Assembly: GCA_017532485.1 (NCBI GenBank)
Contig: JAFXJE010000069.1
Span: 1-5,785 of the forward strand
Source of the DNA: Peptococcaceae bacterium
GTDB taxonomy: Bacteria; Bacillota; Peptococcia; Peptococcales; Peptococcaceae
Length of the DNA: 5,785 nucleotides
Reading direction: 5' to 3'
The translations under genes and the position numbers were made by a program. This document shows positions 1 through 5,419 of the stretch, piece by piece. How positions within the stretch are numbered: position 1 is the stretch's first letter; each line of letters starts with the position of its first letter. Under the pieces are notes generated by a model. That model ran no database searches, was not told the DNA's origin, and saw only the letters and a program-made list of their open reading frames with translations.

Positions 1-902
1 GAATTATCATCTGAAATTACTTCTTTTGGGAAGAAGCTCGCACTGGAAGATGAGCCAAGATACATTAACAGATTGCCTGTTTTAACACCATCACTGCGAA
101 AAGCTCCAGTTGCATCAAAGTATCCTTTGACCATCGGTACATAATAATTATCCCAAAGTTTTTGCATGATTTGTTCATCTAAGCAAACAATCAATTCCGA
201 GCCTTGGCGTTGAATTAATTCATTTCCCAGCTGTGCACAACCCAAATAAAAATAATTAGCCATAGCATCACGCCCAAAGAAAGCTTTACCATCATAAGCT
301 TTTTCAGTTAAGCTGTCAGTCCAATTATAATATTTTTCAGCCGTTGCCGTAATTCCCTCAAAAGTAGTTAAATAATCATATGCTGCACCTGTTGCTTCAG
401 CAAAAGGCAGCCAATCAGTTTCATTTAATAGTAATATTTCCGTACTCTTAGCTACTGGAAAAATAAACAAACTGCCATTACCGTTCAAATCGCCTTCTTG
501 CAGATAACTTTCAATATAAGCATCTTTTTCATCTTTTGTTAAATACGATGCTAAATCAGCTACTAAACCTTTTTGATTTAAAACGGCAGCCGTACTAGCA
601 TAAGCCGCAAAAATATCTGGTAATTCCTGAGCACCTATTTTTTCATCTGCTGCATCATAAATGGCATTAGTCAAATCGTTAATATTGCCAATACTGGAGC
701 TTTCCACTACAATATTTTTTTCTCGACCGACAGTAGTATTGAACTCATCTACCAGATTATTAAAAGCAATTAACTGTGCACCATTGTAATAATTCCACAC
801 ACTTATATGCACAGGCTCCTTTTGCTCCTCACAAGCAGTACAAGTCAAAAGCAAGCAAAATAATAAAATCCCACTCAAAATTTTATTTTTCTTTTTTTTC
901 AT
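1..902 (-). CDS. ABC-transporter-type extracellular solute-binding lipoprotein (partial, C-terminus off the left edge)
   Basis: Reading the minus strand from ATG at 902-900 gives 300 uninterrupted codons to the window edge, so the C-terminus is missing. Residues 1-24 form a lipoprotein signal: a Lys-rich start (MKKKKNK), a hydrophobic core (about 8-20) and Cys24 as the likely lipidated residue. The lipobox CTAC is non-canonical because Cys replaces Leu at -3. The mature part looks like the family-1 sugar/glycerol-phosphate binding proteins: SVWNYYNG at 34-41, LPDIFAAY at 94-101, GLVADLASYL at 112-121, FPVAKSTEILLLN at 148-160 and a late GSSSSASFFP segment. It would capture a solute outside the membrane for an ABC importer; no permease or ATPase is visible here. 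The ribosome site AAAGGG lies 8 nt before the ATG. The gene starts 20 bp after the hydrolase gene and is probably co-transcribed with it. The ligand cannot be read from the sequence. Confidence 0.85.
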   Translation of the reverse strand, partial: MKKKKNKILSGILLFCLLLTCTACEEQKEPVHISVWNYYNGAQLIAFNNLVDEFNTTVGREKNIVVESSSIGNINDLTNAIYDAADEKIGAQELPDIFAAYASTAAVLNQKGLVADLASYLTKDEKDAYIESYLQEGDLNGNGSLFIFPVAKSTEILLLNETDWLPFAEATGAAYDYLTTFEGITATAEKYYNWTDSLTEKAYDGKAFFGRDAMANYFYLGCAQLGNELIQRQGSELIVCLDEQIMQKLWDNYYVPMVKGYFDATGAFRSDGVKTGNLLMYLGSSSSASFFPKEVISDDN

Positions 903-922
903 TCAACCAACCCTTTCAAATC

Positions 923-1828
923 TTATATTTGTTCTTCCAACCAATGATATAAATCTGCATAAACTTCCAACTGATTGATTTCATTCAACATTTCGTGGCG
1001 ACCATCAGCATACAATTTACAAGTTACATTTTTCATTCCACTTTGGATAAATTGCTGTTCTACTTCTTTCACACCTTTTCCTGCCAATCCTACTGGATCC
1101 TTATCACCAGAAAAAATATAAACAGGCATCTCCTTATTTAAAGCCACCAATTTTTGCTTATCATTGGCTAACACTATACCAGTCAACAATTCATGGTAAA
1201 ATCCATTGGTGCACATAAAGCCACACAAATCATCCTGTAAATATAAGTCTACCTGTCCACAATCACGAGTAAGCCAATCAAATTCAGTTCGTGGGGCCTT
1301 TACACTGTTATTGAAGACTTTAAAAACAACATTCTGTACCTTATCTGCCACCATTTTCTCACCAAAACAAGTGCAGCAAGCTTTAGCTGCTTTTTTAGCA
1401 ATTTTACCAACTTGGCCTAAACTATTTCCTGTCCCAGACAAAATCAAGCCGTTAAAAGTTTGTGGATAGCGTTGCACAGTACAGCGAGCAAGAAAAGAAC
1501 CCATACTGTGACCCAGCAAAAAGACTGGCGCAGAATTTTGTAAGCTAATTATTTTTCTCAGCTCTACTAAATCCAACATCATCAAATCCCAATCAATATT
1601 CTTCCGTAAATGCCCCAGCGTATTATCCTCTTTGCCAGTCATTCCATGACCACGCTGGTCTGGGGCATAAAGAGAAATACCATGTTCAGCCAAAAACTCA
1701 CCAAAATGAGCAAATCTTCCACTATGCTCCGTCATCCCATGAGCCAATAAAATATTTAAACGAGGCTGTTCAACCCGCCAAGAACGATAATAAATAGTCT
1801 TGCCATCTACTGCAATAAAGTTGTTCAT
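923..1828 (-). CDS. Alpha/beta-hydrolase, lysophospholipase / monoacylglycerol lipase type (serine aminopeptidase S33 fold)
   Basis: This 301-residue protein has the full layout of the Hydrolase_4 / lysophospholipase family. HGMTEHSGR (30-38) supplies the oxyanion region, and DQRGHG (57-62) is a conserved turn. GHSMG (106-110) carries the nucleophile Ser108, GDKDPVG (241-247) the acid Asp244, and DGRHEM (275-280) the base His278. Length is normal for the family, and no signal peptide or membrane segment is seen, so it is probably cytoplasmic. Such enzymes cleave acyl esters of monoacylglycerols or lysophospholipids; the true substrate is unknown. The cap region between the GHSMG strand and the acid loop holds a Cys cluster (CCTC, 151-154). 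The frame is open up to a TTG at 1834, but the ATG at 1828 is chosen because an AAGGGGGG site lies exactly 8 nt before it and only 2 nt before the TTG. It is first in a unit with the lipoprotein gene and has its own promoter just behind the preceding terminator. Confidence 0.9.
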   Translation of the reverse strand: MNNFIAVDGKTIYYRSWRVEQPRLNILLAHGMTEHSGRFAHFGEFLAEHGISLYAPDQRGHGMTGKEDNTLGHLRKNIDWDLMMLDLVELRKIISLQNSAPVFLLGHSMGSFLARCTVQRYPQTFNGLILSGTGNSLGQVGKIAKKAAKACCTCFGEKMVADKVQNVVFKVFNNSVKAPRTEFDWLTRDCGQVDLYLQDDLCGFMCTNGFYHELLTGIVLANDKQKLVALNKEMPVYIFSGDKDPVGLAGKGVKEVEQQFIQSGMKNVTCKLYADGRHEMLNEINQLEVYADLYHWLEEQI

Positions 1829-1836
1829 CAGCAACG

Positions 1837-1844
1837 CCCCCCTT
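1837..1844 (-). promoter_or_regulatory. Ribosome binding site that fixes the hydrolase start
   Basis: The minus strand reads AAGGGGGG, followed by 8 nt and ATG at 1828. The in-frame TTG at 1834 would leave only a 2-nt gap, so the ATG is the likely start. Confidence 0.75.
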
Positions 1845-1858
1845 AAAGCTTTTCTTTT

Positions 1859-1887
1859 ATTTTAAGCCCAAAGATAATATTTGTCAA
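1859..1887 (-). promoter_or_regulatory. Sigma-A type promoter of the hydrolase-lipoprotein unit
   Basis: The minus strand has a perfect -35 TTGACA (1887-1882), a 17-bp spacer and a -10 TAAAAT (1864-1859; one mismatch to TATAAT). Transcription should start near 1852, leaving a leader of about 24 nt before the ATG at 1828. The -35 box shares two bases with the T-tract of the upstream terminator. Confidence 0.75.
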
Positions 1888-1923
1888 AAAACAGCCCCCT
1901 GAATCAAGTGGATGCAGGGGGCT
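1886..1923 (-). terminator. Rho-independent terminator of the GCS2-family gene
   Basis: A 9-bp perfect stem pairs AGCCCCCTG (1893-1901) with CAGGGGGCT (1915-1923). The 13-nt space between can add three further pairs (ATC with GAT) after an A-G mismatch, leaving a 5-nt loop. On the minus strand the stem is followed by G and six Ts (1891-1886). It begins 18 bp after the TAA at 1941. The plus strand has no comparable T-run after the stem, so it should act only on the minus strand. Confidence 0.92.
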
Positions 1924-1940
1924 CATTTAGTCATTTTCTC

Positions 1941-3188
1941 TTATGCTTGTTGCATTTTTGCTAATTGGCGTTTAGTTACATCTTTTGGACAAATGTTTTT
2001 GAATACTAAACTATCCAATGGCTGAGTATAATGTTGTTCTTCAGCAGGTAACTGTGGAGTTGCCATGAAGAATAAGTCCTTTACAGTTTCTCTGAAAGTA
2101 CCTTCGGTAAACTTCGCATTAATACCACTTTCTACTGCATCTTTGCGTTGTTGTTCCAAATCAGCACGACTGATATTCATTACAGTATCGTAAACAGCAT
2201 TTAAGTTATCTACGCTATAGAAAATACCTTTAATTAAAGCCAAATAAGCCATGTTCAATGGATATGGCAGAGCATCAACCATTCTTAATTCAATACCATT
2301 AGCTGTAGCTCTTACTTCAGGCTGTACCATTTCTAAAACAGCATTGATTTCACCATCGTTTAATTCTCTGTCACCATAATATTCTTCATTGGTTTTTTCG
2401 CCTAAATATACGATTTCTTCGCCTTCTGCAGCTGCAATAGCAGGAGCTTCATGCACAAATTTAATATATTGAACATATTTAAAGCTATGACCACTGATAA
2501 TATTTTCAATTTGAGTATTAGCTAATTTTGCTTCATCAAACATATGCAAGTTTGCCACAAATTTTTCACTGTCTTTACCGTCAACAACAGGAGCATTATC
2601 AAATAATGCAGCAAACATCGGAGCTAAAGCACTAGCTACTCTGAATTTCTTTTCAAAGTCATCACTGTGTGCATAATCAATAGTTACCACTGTTTGTGCA
2701 GAACCTTTTAATAACTGCATAGCAGCTTGATTGCCTTCTGCATATTTTGCCATAGCTTCAGCTTTTGCCATAGGCATTAATTCAATTTCATCTAAAGTGC
2801 TGGCAGGTTGTTGACCAGCAGATAATAAAATTTGACCTCTAGCTTCTAATTCGCTGAATAAACCTTGGATAAAATCTAAGTAAGCTTTATCAATAACTTG
2901 TAAACTAGCTGTTTTAGCTACTTGCAATTCAATTTGACCACCAGCTTGTAATAAAACAGTAGCTGGATACTTGCGAACACCAATTAAGTTTTCGCCTTCA
3001 TATAAACCTTCCCAACCATTACGGGTCATGTATTCCAACAAGCTTTCCAAACCATTTTCGCCTTCAAATGGAACAGCTTTTAAATCACTTTTATTTACTA
3101 AAAAGTGACCGAAACTTGCTCCCATTGTAAAATATTCATGTTCTTTAGCACCTTTGTTCAGGCAGTCTAATAACTGATCTTTAAACAT
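1941..3188 (-). CDS. Glutamate-cysteine ligase-like protein, GCS2 family (divergent)
   Basis: The 415-residue protein resembles the GCS2 family (plant-type and EgtA-type glutamate-cysteine ligases), which use ATP to join glutamate to cysteine for glutathione or ergothioneine synthesis. Visible family blocks are GENGLESLLEYM (43-54), AGGQIELQ (82-89, cf. the family's PGGQLELS), GQQPASTLDEIELMP (125-139), a block at 163-200 (TIDY, KKFRVASAL, ALFDNAP) and EVRATANGIELRMVDALP (291-308). After DNAP the usual stretch that ends in a Trp-Asp/Thr-Asp-Arg-rich segment is not recognisable, so the substrate may differ. There is no signal peptide, and length is typical. The ribosome site GGAG lies 7 nt before the ATG. 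The gene follows zapA by 68 bp, has its own extended -10 promoter and ends at a strong terminator. No glutathione synthetase is in view. The family assignment is fairly firm; the exact reaction is inferred. Confidence 0.75.
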   Translation of the reverse strand: MFKDQLLDCLNKGAKEHEYFTMGASFGHFLVNKSDLKAVPFEGENGLESLLEYMTRNGWEGLYEGENLIGVRKYPATVLLQAGGQIELQVAKTASLQVIDKAYLDFIQGLFSELEARGQILLSAGQQPASTLDEIELMPMAKAEAMAKYAEGNQAAMQLLKGSAQTVVTIDYAHSDDFEKKFRVASALAPMFAALFDNAPVVDGKDSEKFVANLHMFDEAKLANTQIENIISGHSFKYVQYIKFVHEAPAIAAAEGEEIVYLGEKTNEEYYGDRELNDGEINAVLEMVQPEVRATANGIELRMVDALPYPLNMAYLALIKGIFYSVDNLNAVYDTVMNISRADLEQQRKDAVESGINAKFTEGTFRETVKDLFFMATPQLPAEEQHYTQPLDSLVFKNICPKDVTKRQLAKMQQA

Positions 3189-3227
3189 ATCCTCGCTCCA
3201 TTTCTCTTTTTAAATACATCTTTTTTG

Positions 3228-3256
3228 ATTATAACACGAATTAAATAGAAATACAC
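3228..3256 (-). promoter_or_regulatory. Extended -10 promoter for the GCS2-family gene
   Basis: The minus strand carries TGTTATAAT (3236-3228), a perfect -10 TATAAT with the extended TG motif. At a 17-bp spacing the -35 position reads GTGTAT (3256-3251), a poor match, which an extended -10 can offset. Start would be near 3221, about 32 nt before the ATG at 3188. No terminator lies between zapA and this promoter, so read-through from dapF-zapA is also likely. Confidence 0.65.
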
Positions 3257-3511
3257 CTATTTTTCTTCATTAATTATCTCCAATAAATTTTGGTAATCGT
3301 GCTGCAATTGAAAATACTGCTCACTAATATTCATCGCTGCCAAAATAGCTGCATCACGAAAATCTACTTTAGGCTGCTGCTCTACAACTTTACGCATCAT
3401 CTCATCAACATGCTTGGCTACTTTGATTACTTTTTCTATATTTTCTTCTGCCACGCGCAAGGTGTAGCTATGTCCGTAAATATCTACTGATACTTTTTTC
3501 AGTTCATCCAT
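3257..3511 (-). CDS. zapA: Cell division protein ZapA
   Basis: This 84-residue protein fits the small ZapA family, which binds and cross-links FtsZ filaments at the division ring. The N-terminal part (VSVDIYGHSYTLRV, 7-20) is the typical beta hairpin. A helix follows (ENIEKVIKVAKHVDEMM, 23-39). From about residue 52 there is a long helix (DAAILAAMNISEQYFQLQ), expected to form the coiled-coil dimer. The frame extends upstream to 3562 inside dapF, but the ATG at 3511 is chosen because AGGAGGG sits 8 nt before it and because MDELKKVSVDIYG matches the family start. It begins 16 bp after the dapF stop, so the two form an operon. The stop is TAG. Confidence 0.92.
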   Translation of the reverse strand: MDELKKVSVDIYGHSYTLRVAEENIEKVIKVAKHVDEMMRKVVEQQPKVDFRDAAILAAMNISEQYFQLQHDYQNLLEIINEEK

Positions 3512-3518
3512 TTTTACA

Positions 3519-3525
3519 CCCTCCT
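3519..3525 (-). promoter_or_regulatory. Ribosome binding site that fixes the zapA start
   Basis: AGGAGGG on the minus strand ends 8 nt before the ATG at 3511 and lies in the 16-bp gap after the dapF stop. It rules out the longer frame that would begin at 3562 within dapF. Confidence 0.85.
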
Positions 3526-3527
3526 GC

Positions 3528-4361
3528 TTACCAAATTCCACGAAATACATTTTCAGCAGCACCAGTCATATACAAATGCCCATTGTTTTCATCCCAACGC
3601 ACTTGCAAATCGCCACCATCTAAATGCAGCAACACATTTCTACCTGTTCTACCATTTAACACACAAGCCACTGTAGTCGCACAGCTCCCAGTACCACACG
3701 CCATCGTAATAGCAGCACCTCTTTCCCAAACTCGCATGATAACCTCACCTTCATCAAGCACTTGCACAAATTCTACATTTGTCTTTTGTGGGAAATACGC
3801 ACTCTTTTCAATTCGTGGGCCCCAATATTCTAAATCAGCCTGTTTAATATCATCGACAAAAATTACACAATGAGGATTGCCCATACTCACAGCAGTAACT
3901 GTAAAAGCTTGTCCCTCTATTTCCAGCTCTGCTCCCAAAGTTTGCTCCACATCAACCATTGGTATTTCTTCCTTAGCCAACAACGGTACACCCATGTCAA
4001 CTTCGATTAACCGTACTCTGTCCTCTTCATCAGTGATAATCTTCGGTATCATAATTCCTGCCAAAGTTTCGACAGTCATTTCTTTTTTAATCACAATTTT
4101 TTCTTCATAAACATAACGCGCAAAACAACGAATACCATTACCACACATCTCGGCCTCACTGCCGTCGCTGTTAATTACTCGCATTTGTATATCAGCTTTT
4201 TCAGAAGGCAACACAAGCAATATTCCATCTGCACCAACCCCAAAATGTCTATCACACATTTTAAGTGCCAACTCACTATATTCTTGTTCTGCAATTTTTT
4301 CCTGCAAGCAATCAATCACGATAAAGTCATTACCTAATCCCTGCAATTTAGCAAATTGCAT
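3528..4361 (-). CDS. dapF: Diaminopimelate epimerase
   Basis: The 277-residue enzyme interconverts LL- and meso-diaminopimelate in the cytoplasm, supplying lysine and the peptidoglycan cross-linking residue. Both halves of the pseudo-symmetric fold are present. The first catalytic Cys is in NSDGSEAEMCGNGIR (Cys73) and the second in ERGAAITMACGTGSC (Cys222); the N-terminal QGLGNDFIVID and the MGNPHCVIF segment also match the family. The second motif has AAI where many homologues have a Gly, which looks like a tolerated variant. Two tandem ATGs are possible (4364 and 4361). The second is preferred because AGGAGG is then 8 nt away, and because MQFAKLQGLGND matches the usual family start. The gene is divergent from sigG and leads the dapF-zapA operon. 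Confidence 0.96.
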   Translation of the reverse strand: MQFAKLQGLGNDFIVIDCLQEKIAEQEYSELALKMCDRHFGVGADGILLVLPSEKADIQMRVINSDGSEAEMCGNGIRCFARYVYEEKIVIKKEMTVETLAGIMIPKIITDEEDRVRLIEVDMGVPLLAKEEIPMVDVEQTLGAELEIEGQAFTVTAVSMGNPHCVIFVDDIKQADLEYWGPRIEKSAYFPQKTNVEFVQVLDEGEVIMRVWERGAAITMACGTGSCATTVACVLNGRTGRNVLLHLDGGDLQVRWDENNGHLYMTGAAENVFRGIW

Positions 4362-4368
4362 CATGCAT

Positions 4369-4376
4369 CCCTCCTT
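4369..4376 (-). promoter_or_regulatory. Ribosome binding site of dapF
   Basis: AAGGAGGG on the minus strand. The AGGAGG core is 5 nt from the first ATG (4364) and 8 nt from the second (4361). The hydrolase (from its G-run) and zapA (from AGGAGGG) also show 8 nt, which favours the second, though either start could be used. Confidence 0.8.
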
Positions 4377-4391
4377 TTTTCATTACACTTC

Positions 4392-4420
4392 AGTATAACA
4401 AATTTCTTTCCATTTATCTA
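4392..4420 (-). promoter_or_regulatory. Sigma-A type promoter of dapF-zapA
   Basis: The minus strand shows TAGATA (4420-4415; 4 of 6 to TTGACA), a 17-bp spacer and the extended -10 TGTTATACT (4400-4392; -10 TATACT). Transcription would start near 4385, giving a short leader of about 20 nt, which leaves no room for a riboswitch. A perfect TTGACA lies further upstream (4440-4435) and could serve a second, weaker promoter with GATAAA at a 16-bp spacing. Confidence 0.65.
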
Positions 4421-4484
4421 CTATCGAATTTTCTTGTCAAACAGTCATTTCCAAGTTTTGCCCACAAATTTTTTAAGTTTCCTC

Positions 4485-4514
4485 GAATAAACTTTTTTTC
4501 GAAAGGTAATAATG
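4485..4514 (+). promoter_or_regulatory. Putative SigF (forespore) promoter of sigG
   Basis: The plus strand reads GAATA (4485-4489), a 15-nt spacer and GGTAATAATG (4505-4514). The recalled SigF consensus from Bacillus subtilis is GYWTA, 15 nt, then GGNRANANTW. The match is 4 of 5 in the -35 and all but the last position in the -10. As a sigma-A promoter it is poor, because no TTGACA-like box is at the right distance. In known spore formers sigG is first transcribed in the forespore by SigF, which fits. Start would be near 4520, about 30 nt before the ATG. Confidence 0.6.
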
Positions 4515-4550
4515 AACAACAGGAATTGTACTTTTTGGAGGTAATTACAA

Positions 4551-5327
4551 ATGGCGTTTATGTGCAAAGTAGAAATTTGCGGCGTAGATACATCAAAGCT
4601 TCCCATTCTTAAAAATGAAAAAATGATGGAATTGTTTCGCGCCTACCAAAGTGGCAATGAAGAAGCGCGTGAAGAATTAATTCAAGGTAATCTGCGCTTA
4701 GTTTTAAGTGTTTTGCAACGTTTTTCCCAACGTAATGAAAATCCTGATGATTTATTTCAAGTAGGCTGTATCGGCTTAATCAAAGCTATCGACAACTTTG
4801 ACCTCAGCCAAAATGTAAGATTTTCAACTTATGCAGTACCGATGATAATTGGGGAAATTCGTCGTTATATCAGAGATAATACAAGTGTGCGTGTCAGTCG
4901 TTCCCTGCGTGATATCGCCTATCGTGCCTTGCAAGTGCGTGATGCACTTACCAACCAACATTCCAAAGAACCTACTATCGAACAAATAGCTGCTGAATTA
5001 GCCTTACCACCAGAAGATGTTTCCTTTGCCCTCGATGCCATTCAAGAACCAGTTTCTCTCTATGACCCTATCTATAATGACGGTGGCGACCCAATCTACA
5101 TCATGGACCAAATTTATGACACTAAAAACACCGACCGTCATTGGCTAGAGAACCTCTCCATCCAACAAGCCTTGAATAAACTTACCAATCGTGAACAAAT
5201 GATTATTGATATGCGTTTTTTCCAAGGCAAAACGCAAATGGAAGTAGCCGAAGAAATCTCCATTTCCCAAGCCCAAGTCAGCCGTCTGGAAAAAAGCGCC
5301 CTCCAAACCATGCGCAAATATGTGTAA
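4551..5327 (+). CDS. sigG: RNA polymerase sporulation sigma factor SigG (late forespore)
   Basis: The 258-residue protein is very close to Bacillus SigG as recalled. SigG directs late gene expression in the forespore after engulfment. The SigG signature start KVEICGVDTSKLP (6-18) is present. Region 2 contains GNLRLVLSV (46-54), DDLFQVGCIGLIKAIDNFD (66-84) and FSTYAVPMIIGEIRRYIRD (91-109). Region 3 follows with VSRSLRDIAYRALQVRD, and then NDGGDPIYIMDQI. Region 4 ends in the -35-binding helix-turn-helix QGKTQMEVAEE...SQAQVSRLEK (225-248). Nothing is truncated. The ATG at 4551 is chosen because GGAGG lies 9 nt upstream and the distance to KVEICG fits the family. It stands alone: the sigE-spoIIGA cluster usually found beside it is not here, and the upstream neighbour is divergent dapF. 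A SigF-type promoter precedes it. No hairpin terminator is visible after the stop. Confidence 0.95.
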   Translation: MAFMCKVEICGVDTSKLPILKNEKMMELFRAYQSGNEEAREELIQGNLRLVLSVLQRFSQRNENPDDLFQVGCIGLIKAIDNFDLSQNVRFSTYAVPMIIGEIRRYIRDNTSVRVSRSLRDIAYRALQVRDALTNQHSKEPTIEQIAAELALPPEDVSFALDAIQEPVSLYDPIYNDGGDPIYIMDQIYDTKNTDRHWLENLSIQQALNKLTNREQMIIDMRFFQGKTQMEVAEEISISQAQVSRLEKSALQTMRKYV

Positions 5328-5361
5328 ACTTTCAGCCTATCCGACAAATCCTTCTCCTATA

Positions 5362-5390
5362 TTGACAATACTTACCCTTAATGCTATATA
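5362..5390 (+). promoter_or_regulatory. Strong sigma-A promoter of the right-edge membrane protein gene
   Basis: Perfect -35 TTGACA (5362-5367), a 17-bp spacer and -10 TATATA (5385-5390) with an extended TG at 5382-5383. TATAAT at 5387-5392 is an alternative with a 19-bp spacer. Start near 5397 would leave a leader of about 23 nt. It separates this gene from sigG, so it should be expressed in growing cells. Confidence 0.75.
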
Positions 5391-5407
5391 ATTACTGTAA
5401 AAGGATC

Positions 5408-5412
5408 GGAGG
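5408..5412 (+). promoter_or_regulatory. Ribosome binding site that favours the second ATG of the membrane protein gene
   Basis: GGAGG lies 7 nt before the ATG at 5420 but only 1 nt before the in-frame ATG at 5414. An AGGA at 5402-5405 could serve the earlier ATG, so the choice is likely rather than certain. Confidence 0.65.
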
Positions 5413-5419
5413 AATGGCT

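Noticed and set aside
892..899. Run of eight As just after the lipoprotein start codon, a possible slippage site
   Set aside because: It encodes the normal Lys-rich signal peptide start in an A/T-rich genome, and there is no sign of phase variation.
1206..1469. Plus-strand open frame of 87 codons inside the hydrolase gene
   Set aside because: It is antisense to a gene with a complete catalytic triad and has no family resemblance or good ribosome site.
3512..3562. Longer zapA start overlapping the end of dapF
   Set aside because: The added 17 residues do not resemble ZapA, and the AGGAGGG site points to the ATG at 3511.
3583..4110. Two plus-strand open frames antisense to dapF
   Set aside because: They are Ser/Thr-rich shadows of a highly conserved gene, with no recognisable domains.
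4475..4494. Inverted repeat AAGTTT / AAACTT followed by seven Ts upstream of sigG
   Set aside because: The stem is only six A/T-rich pairs with an 8-nt loop, too weak for a terminator, and no plus-strand gene ends upstream of it.
4512..4544. A 10-codon upstream ORF (ATG at 4512, TAA at 4542) ending in the sigG ribosome site
   Set aside because: Its ATG lies inside the proposed -10 box, upstream of the expected start site, so it would not be in the mRNA. It also has no convincing ribosome site.
5138..5347. Minus-strand open frame of 69 codons overlapping the end of sigG
   Set aside because: It is antisense to the conserved sigma region 4 and has no supporting signals.
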